Below are positions 1 through 3,858 of a stretch of 6,796 bases of DNA, piece after piece. This DNA comes from Phyllobacteriaceae bacterium UBA1059 (lineage in GTDB: Bacteria; Pseudomonadota; Alphaproteobacteria; Rhizobiales; Rhizobiaceae). The DNA is taken from contig DCDI01000231.1 of NCBI GenBank assembly GCA_002316345.1, positions 13,875-20,670 on the forward strand, in the 5' to 3' direction. The number at the start of each line of letters is the position of its first letter. Positions within the stretch are counted from its first letter, which is position 1. The translations under genes and the position numbers were made by a program. The notes beneath the pieces are model-generated. The model searched no databases and was not told where the DNA came from. It saw only the letters and a list, made by a program, of their open reading frames with translations.

Positions 1-556
1 TCGCTCCGCTGAAGGACAAGGTTCCGTGTGTGGGAGCGCTGGACGGCGACCATGTGAGCGTCTGTCCGACATCGATATCACTTACGTGCAGCAGGCTTCT
101 AACGTCGACCGCCAACCCATTCTGATTGACATTTATGGGTGAGTTCGAACTGTTAAATGTCGGAGCGTCATTGACCGAAGTCGCGATTACAGTGGTGGTG
201 TTGTTGGTATTCGTCACGGCGCCATCGTTGAGGCTGATCGTAAAGGTCGTTGTTTCCGTTGAACCCGGTGCAACGCGATTGTCGCTGGGGTTATATACCA
301 AGGCCCTTATAGCCGCCTGAATGGCCGCTGGAGATCTAGACGCATGAGTATACGTCAGACCGCCATCAATCGTTGAAAAGCCAGAGGCTGCCAAGGAAGA
401 GGCCGTAAACATCCCTTTAGCGGCTGAATCGAGTGCGATAGTCACACTTACCGACGCACTGTTATCCGGATCTTCGACAACAACGCTCGTAAATGGCAGA
501 ATGTTCGCCGTGTCGTATACAGCCTGATTGGAGACAGTGCCGCTTAGAGTTGGCAT
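1..556 (-). CDS. Large cadherin/tandem-95-like repeat protein (secreted adhesin type), partial
   Basis: The gene is read leftward and its 3' end lies beyond base 1. Translation gives Ser/Thr/Asn/Asp-rich, low-Cys sequence typical of large type I-secreted bacterial adhesins. Two repeat-junction motifs are seen, GNDAMPT and VNDAPTF, whose Asn-Asp pairs lie 131 residues apart, so one complete Ig/cadherin-like repeat and the start of a second are in view. Within the repeat, VVVEDPD and FTISLNDG resemble the strand motifs of this class. The ATG at 556 is the first ATG in the frame and has a G-rich run (GGCGGGGGA) just upstream. However, the frame stays open to 775, where a TAA lies at 776-778, and the extra codons contain no ATG, GTG or TTG. 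The upstream codons do not look like a signal or N-terminal domain, so the gene has probably lost its real 5' end. Function by class: surface adhesion or biofilm protein. The specific role is unknown. Confidence 0.6.
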   Translation of the reverse strand, partial: MPTLSGTVSNQAVYDTANILPFTSVVVEDPDNSASVSVTIALDSAAKGMFTASSLAASGFSTIDGGLTYTHASRSPAAIQAAIRALVYNPSDNRVAPGSTETTTFTISLNDGAVTNTNNTTTVIATSVNDAPTFNSSNSPINVNQNGLAVDVRSLLHVSDIDVGQTLTWSPSSAPTHGTLSFSGA

Positions 557-767
557 CGCATCATTTCCCCCGCCTTGTAGAACAATCTCTTTCTCTAGAA
601 CCGGATCAAAAGCAACCTTTGGTTGATGGAATAATTCGGTACAACTGTAAGCTTCCGCTTCGTGGCTTGCGAGTGAATGGGTGGCTGATGTTCGTCGTCC
701 TGTGAGGCGGGCTGTAGCTCGTGGCAGCCCAGAAACGCCGAGGGCAGTTTCGCCTATCGCCTTAATG

Positions 768-1057
768 CGGCTAGTTTATACAGGTCCCAACGAAAGCAAG
801 CCGCTGTTCGTGTTCGCTGGTATCTGGATATCCTGGACGGGCGTACGCCGCACCAAGGAGAGCGAAGTCACCGGGGACATGTTTGCGTTTCTCACTACCG
901 AGCCGCACAGCGTCTTCGCACCGATCCATCCCAAAGTCATGCCAGTGATCCTGACGAATGCCGAGGAGATCGAAGTCTGGATGCGGAACGGGCGTAGATG
1001 CGGAGGCAGGAGCGCTTACAATCGACCTGGTGGAAGGAGCCCAGTTTGCTACCGGTA
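768..1057 (+). pseudogene. SOS response-associated peptidase (SRAP/YedK family), C-terminal remnant with frameshift
   Basis: The plus-strand translation contains the conserved C-terminal half of the SRAP family: PLFVFAGIWISWTGVR, then FLTTEP, then IHPKVMPVIL, which carries the conserved His (codon near 927), then EEIEVWM. Family members protect abasic sites by forming a covalent link through an N-terminal Cys at position 2. That Cys and the whole N-terminal half are absent: upstream of about 768 the reading frame holds unrelated, Arg-rich sequence. After VWM (ending near 983) the similarity moves to the next frame, where DAEAGAL from about 997 resembles the usual family tail (DEAxALQRPL). This indicates a frameshift at roughly 985-993. 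The remnant runs into the 3' end of the opposing gene at 1065. Family assignment is from remembered consensus. A working enzyme is very unlikely. Confidence 0.75.
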
Positions 1058-1064
1058 AGGGAAC

Positions 1065-1409
1065 TCAGCTCTTCGACTTCCGCCAACCAGCGGCACGCGC
1101 CTCAGCCTCACTGCAGAACCAGCGCTCGCCGTATGACGGATTGATCATAGTCTGCTGGTAGTACTTCTGGCCGGGCACATGGAAGATGCGCTCGCCGGTC
1201 TCGATGCTGACGTTGCCCTTGACCTTGCAGTCCATGCGCTGGACCGCTGTCGAGATCAGGCCGTGCTCATGAACGTGTGAGGCAATGGCGCCTCCGCCGG
1301 CCGCGGCCACAAGCAGCCCGGCCACAGGCCAAGTCACGAACGGCTTGCTAGACTGCTTCTTGCTTCGCATGAGCAGATCATACGCATGCGGTTTGAAGAA
1401 CGCCTTCAA
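1065..1409 (-). CDS. Small membrane-anchored 'sunset'-type protein (ExoI-like annotation in rhizobia)
   Basis: 114 residues. A basic N-terminus (RSKKQSSK) is followed by one hydrophobic segment at about residues 25-44, rich in Ala and Gly, then a conserved C-terminal domain at about 61-112. That domain has CKVKGNVSI, TGERIFHVPGQKYY, GERWFCSEAEA and AAGWRKSK, with two Cys (61 and 99) that could pair. It is the small domain found alone or after a thermonuclease domain in rhizobial proteins, often labelled 'succinoglycan biosynthesis protein ExoI' or 'sunset domain'. No nuclease domain is present here. The likely location is the inner membrane with the domain in the periplasm; function is unknown. 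The start at 1409 is TTG, with AGG six bases upstream. An ATG at 1370 (residue 14) would still keep the membrane segment but has no clear ribosome site. The gene looks intact and lies between two broken genes. Confidence 0.75.
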   Translation of the reverse strand: MKAFFKPHAYDLLMRSKKQSSKPFVTWPVAGLLVAAAGGGAIASHVHEHGLISTAVQRMDCKVKGNVSIETGERIFHVPGQKYYQQTMINPSYGERWFCSEAEARAAGWRKSKS

Positions 1410-1428
1410 TGGTTGCCTAGACTTTTAA

Positions 1429-1686
1429 CAAACAAAACGTGTGCTTCAGAACACTGTCAACGGTGCTATCGATGCGCTTGCTGACAATGCGACGCTGTTT
1501 GATGCTGTGACTGCGGTAGCGAGCGTGACTGCTCTGAACGACTTCTCGACCTTCGAGTTTGGTGGCAACACCTATGTGTACGGCGAGACGGGCGTTGCAG
1601 AAGGACTTGATGCTGGTGACACGCTGATCCAGTTGACTGGCGTATCCCTGTCCGATCTGAATACTGCCTCGAACTTCGTGGCATAA
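1429..1686 (+). pseudogene. C-terminal end of a type I-secreted S-layer/RTX-like protein, 5'-truncated
   Basis: The frame opens right after a TAA at 1426-1428 and ends with TAA at 1684-1686, giving about 85 residues. A GTG at 1441 could be read as a start but has no ribosome binding site. The sequence is acidic, lacks Cys and Lys, and contains FEFGGNTYVY, DAGDTLIQLTGV and a hydrophobic end (NFVA). This pattern matches the extreme C-terminus of alphaproteobacterial type I-secreted proteins (RsaA or 'bluetail' kind), where the uncleaved secretion signal lies. A full protein would have hundreds of residues of repeats upstream, and none are here: directly upstream are the start and candidate promoter of an opposing gene. 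A strong terminator follows at 1713. It is most likely the stranded 3' end of a larger gene cut by rearrangement, though a short secreted peptide cannot be excluded. Confidence 0.65.
1432..1460 (-). promoter_or_regulatory. Candidate sigma-70 promoter for the sunset-type gene
   Basis: On the minus strand a perfect TTGACA (1460 to 1455) is followed after 17 bases by TTTTGT (1437 to 1432), a poor -10 with three matches to the consensus. Transcription would begin near 1425, giving a leader of about 16 bases before the TTG start at 1409. The -35 lies inside the truncated secreted-protein gene on the other strand. The spacing is right but the -10 is weak, so this is tentative. Confidence 0.25.
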
Positions 1687-1712
1687 TCTGCTCGCAAGAG
1701 TTTGATTGAAAG

Positions 1713-1742
1713 AACCTCGCCATTTCGAATGGCGGGGTTTTT
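1713..1742 (+). terminator. Rho-independent terminator, possibly bidirectional
   Basis: A 12-base-pair stem with a TCG loop: left arm 1713-1724 (AACCTCGCCATT), loop 1725-1727, right arm 1728-1739 (AATGGCGGGGTT), with one T-G pair and otherwise perfect. On the plus strand the T run covers 1738-1742, then CTT. It lies 26 bases after the stop of the truncated secreted-protein gene. On the minus strand the hairpin is preceded by an A run and followed by a weaker T-rich stretch (CTTTC), so it could also end transcripts leaving the lysis cassette at 1820. Confidence 0.85.
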
Positions 1743-1819
1743 CTTCGTTCAGAAATTAGCTTGCCTATGCTAGGTGAAGGGGTCGGTTTGTCTCTTGTAA
1801 TGTGCAAGACATTTGAGCG

Positions 1820-2119
1820 TTATCGGCGCTGATCCGGCAAGTGGCTCATCTTCTCCAGCAGCTCGTCCAGCTTGTCATCCATCTCGTGCTGCTTCTTATC
1901 GGCGAGGATGTCACCGATGCGGTTGACCGCTGCGATCAGCCGCTCAACCTGTTCCTTGTTTCCAAGCTCCATCCCAATCGCTGCGACGCCGGGAGCCAGC
2001 GACGCAGAGGGTGCCGGCCGGTTCCTGCCGTAGATGAACATGACCCCGCCGCCGACAGCGAGAACGATATAGAACAGGTTGCGTGCCCACTCGGGCAGTT
2101 CAGCTAGGAGGCTTTCCAC
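1820..2119 (-). CDS. Small lysis-cassette protein with one membrane helix and a coiled coil
   Basis: 99 residues. The N-terminus (LPEWARN) leads into one hydrophobic segment at about 13-30, followed by a Pro/Ala-rich linker (33-45) and a charged helical region (54-93) with heptad-like spacing of Leu, Ile and Met, which suggests a coiled coil. The end is basic (DQRR). The start is GTG at 2119, which overlaps the stop of the previous gene (2104-2106) by 16 bases; the ribosome site is weak, so translation is probably coupled. Position as the last gene of the lysis cassette, one N-terminal helix and a helical outer part resemble an inner-membrane spanin (Rz-like) or an accessory holin. No outer-membrane lipoprotein partner with a lipobox was seen embedded or adjacent, so the spanin reading is only a possibility. 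The family was not recognised. Confidence 0.65.
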   Translation of the reverse strand: MESLLAELPEWARNLFYIVLAVGGGVMFIYGRNRPAPSASLAPGVAAIGMELGNKEQVERLIAAVNRIGDILADKKQHEMDDKLDELLEKMSHLPDQRR

Positions 2120-2541
2120 TTGGCGCGCTCACGAAATGGGACGCGAGCGTCTTGTGCTGCCGTCCAGATGTTCGAACCCTCGCCAAGCGCGAGGAATGCG
2201 TAAGTGATGCTGCCAGTTGAGGCCACGCCGGCGGCCTCAAAGCCATAAGCGAGGGCGATGAAGATCACGCCGCCGAAAATGGCGCAGGCGCCGCGCAGTT
2301 CGGGCGAGGGCTTCCAGGCGCCGTTTCGGTAAAGCACCAGCAACCGCAAGAGGCCGACCCAGAACAGCACCGCTCCCCATGTGCCTTCCGAGGCACGCGC
2401 AGCCAGCTCAGAGAAGGCCGGTTGTGCGAAGGTGTCAGCCGGATCGAGGAGGCGCAGCCCAAGGCACATGAGGATGCCGGCACATCCCCATTCCAGCCTG
2501 CGAACGGGGAAGTGCTCGCGGATCTTGCCGAAGATGATCAT
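2104..2541 (-). CDS. Holin-like phage membrane protein with about four helices
   Basis: 145 residues. Hydrophobic segments lie at about 17-33, 55-71, 84-102 and 108-122. The short N-terminus is basic (KIREHFPVRR) and the C-terminus is basic (PFRERAKWKAS), as expected for a small inner-membrane protein. Its ATG (2539-2541) overlaps the TGA of the endolysin gene (2538-2540) in an ATGA arrangement, so the two are translationally coupled; AAGGCGG upstream of the ATG could also serve as a ribosome site. Next to an endolysin, a small multi-helix protein is most simply a holin or a holin-associated protein that makes the membrane permeable at the end of infection. The sequence itself was not matched to a named holin family, so the role rests on context and topology. 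Confidence 0.65.
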   Translation of the reverse strand: MIIFGKIREHFPVRRLEWGCAGILMCLGLRLLDPADTFAQPAFSELAARASEGTWGAVLFWVGLLRLLVLYRNGAWKPSPELRGACAIFGGVIFIALAYGFEAAGVASTGSITYAFLALGEGSNIWTAAQDARVPFRERAKWKAS

Positions 2542-3488
2542 GCCGTATCCGCCTTCTTCGGCATGAACCGCAGATCATGCGCCAGATAAGCGCCGATGAA
2601 GTTGCCAATGGCCGTCGACAAGGTTCCGGCGACAAGCCCGAGCGCAATCGCCGCCTCGCCGCTTTGCCATGCCTGGGGAAGCCAGCCGGCCGACGACGCA
2701 AGCAGTACGATCGCGCCGCCGACGCTAGCAGACGCCGCGCCCGCCTTGGCACCCTGCACGGGCTTGTTCATCTGCTCGATCGGCGTCAGCGGCTTGGACG
2801 GCGCTGCCGGCTCCAAGACGGGTCCGCCATTGTGCCCGATTGGCGCCGGCGCTGGCGAGGGCAGGGGCGCAGCCTCAGGCAGAATGATCGACTCCGGAAG
2901 CACGATCGGATTGCGGCTCGGCATGCCGCTGTAACCGGCATCGCGCAGCCCGTGTTCGAACACCAGCGCGAGCTTGCCAATTTCAATCTGTTTGTCGGTG
3001 CCGTTGACGACGCGACGGGCGTTAGCGAACTCGCGCAGATCCTCGTCGTCGCTTTCATCCACGCCATCGAGATAGTCCGATAGGCTCTTGCCAGTGAACC
3101 ATCCCTTTTCCATGCCCTCGAACGCTATCTTGACCGCGTTGGCAGGCAGAAGGGCAGCGTCCGGGTTCTTGATCAGGTCCTCGCCGATCGCGGTGCCGGC
3201 CTTGCGGTAATTCTCTTCCCAGGTCAGCTGCACGTCGCCGCGACCGTACCAAGGGAAGTACCGCAGATTGGCCTGACGCCAGGCTTCGTTCTTCCAGAAC
3301 GCTTCTTTGACCGGCTGCATGGTGCGCGCCGTTTCCCAGAAGACGGTGGCGATGATGTATGCCAGCCGATCCAGCGGGGTGCCGCGGCGCTCACCCTCAT
3401 CAAGGTAGCGCTCGAAGCCGTCGACTTGATCCTGTTTCAAGGCGCCAAGCTTCTCTCGCACGCCCGCGTAGAAGACGCGTCGGTCCAT
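2538..3488 (-). CDS. Phage endolysin, GH19 chitinase/lysozyme-like, with C-terminal two-helix membrane domain
   Basis: 316 residues. The N-terminal domain (about 1-190) fits the glycoside hydrolase 19 fold used by phage endolysins to cut peptidoglycan glycan chains. It shows AYIIATVFWETA with the likely catalytic Glu52, VKEAF with Glu62, the substrate-cleft motif GRGDVQLTW at 82-90 followed by NYRKAG, and RRVVNG at 158-163. A Pro/Ala-rich linker (about 196-230) contains IGHNGGP at 217-223. The last 75 residues hold two hydrophobic segments (about 249-269 and 279-303) and a basic end (MPKKADTA), so the enzyme may be tethered to the inner membrane or carry a fused holin-like part. No N-terminal signal sequence is seen. 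The ATG at 3488 is preceded by GGAGAA with a five-base spacer. It is the first gene of a three-gene lysis cassette whose members overlap. Confidence 0.9.
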   Translation of the reverse strand: MDRRVFYAGVREKLGALKQDQVDGFERYLDEGERRGTPLDRLAYIIATVFWETARTMQPVKEAFWKNEAWRQANLRYFPWYGRGDVQLTWEENYRKAGTAIGEDLIKNPDAALLPANAVKIAFEGMEKGWFTGKSLSDYLDGVDESDDEDLREFANARRVVNGTDKQIEIGKLALVFEHGLRDAGYSGMPSRNPIVLPESIILPEAAPLPSPAPAPIGHNGGPVLEPAAPSKPLTPIEQMNKPVQGAKAGAASASVGGAIVLLASSAGWLPQAWQSGEAAIALGLVAGTLSTAIGNFIGAYLAHDLRFMPKKADTA

Positions 3489-3609
3489 GATCGTTCTCCA
3501 ATTTTACGAAGTTTTCGCCGCCACAATCAGCGGCAAGGCATGCCCTGGAAGGCAGAAGGAATGCCCGCAGTCATCCGCGTGACATGGAAGGCGCTTAGGT
3601 CACACAGGC
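3489..3609. other. Short gap between endolysin and the opposing small gene
   Basis: Apart from the endolysin ribosome site, this 121-base stretch shows a small inverted repeat (GCCGC, eight-base loop, GCGGC, near 3518-3535) without a T run on either strand, so it is not a convincing terminator. TAAAAT on the minus strand just upstream of the ribosome site resembles a -10 box, but no -35 lies at a proper distance. A promoter reading in either direction remains unproven. Confidence 0.35.
3494..3499 (-). promoter_or_regulatory. Ribosome binding site of the endolysin gene
   Basis: GGAGAA on the minus strand with spacer CGATC before the ATG at 3488. It is the best Shine-Dalgarno match in the lysis region and fixes the endolysin start. 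The two genes downstream depend on overlap coupling instead. Confidence 0.7.
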
Positions 3610-3852
3610 GTGCAAACGGGATTGCCGGCGATGAATTTGGCAGCAGCAATCAACCACCTGGTTATGATCGTGCTAGGCCTTGATGAAGATCACGAATGGA
3701 CGCCTGTCGACCTGATCTCGAAGGTGACCTTGATCACGGGCGAAGTTTCAGACGGGCCGCTCATGGCGAGAACCCACAAGGGCTGGCGAGAGTATCGGCG
3801 CATGACGCCACAGGAAGAGCGGGCAAGGATGAGCCTGTTACAAGCCCATTAA
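3610..3852 (+). CDS. Small hypothetical protein opposing the phage late operon (moron-like)
   Basis: 80 residues from GTG at 3610, or 73 from the ATG at 3631. AGGT at 3597-3600 is nine bases before the GTG; no good site precedes the ATG. The sequence looks like a real soluble protein rather than a shadow: LAAAINHLVMIVLGLDEDHEWTP begins with a helix, followed by VDLISKVTLITGEV, GWREYRRM and a charged helical end (PQEERARMSLLQAH). The DEDHEWTP stretch gives a cluster of acidic and His residues. It lies in the only gap of the late gene block and on the opposite strand, six bases from the stop of the tail gene with which it converges. Gap position, opposite orientation and seemingly lower GC fit a moron: an independently acquired phage gene. 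No family was recognised and no function is proposed. Confidence 0.6.
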   Translation: MQTGLPAMNLAAAINHLVMIVLGLDEDHEWTPVDLISKVTLITGEVSDGPLMARTHKGWREYRRMTPQEERARMSLLQAH

Positions 3853-3858
3853 ACGCCT

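Noticed and set aside
126..320. Plus-strand 64-codon frame with a hydrophobic, membrane-like stretch
   Set aside because: It is the reverse of Ser/Thr/Asn-rich repeat sequence on the minus strand; the hydrophobic look comes from complementing those codons.
2577..3083. Plus-strand open frame of 168 codons
   Set aside because: Antisense to the endolysin, very Arg-rich, and the endolysin frame carries catalytic motifs.
3518..3535. Small inverted repeat as a terminator
   Set aside because: Only five base pairs with an eight-base loop and no T run on either strand.
3426..3683. Plus-strand frame covering the endolysin start and the gap
   Set aside because: No ribosome site and no protein-like features; it overlaps the better candidate at 3610 in another frame.
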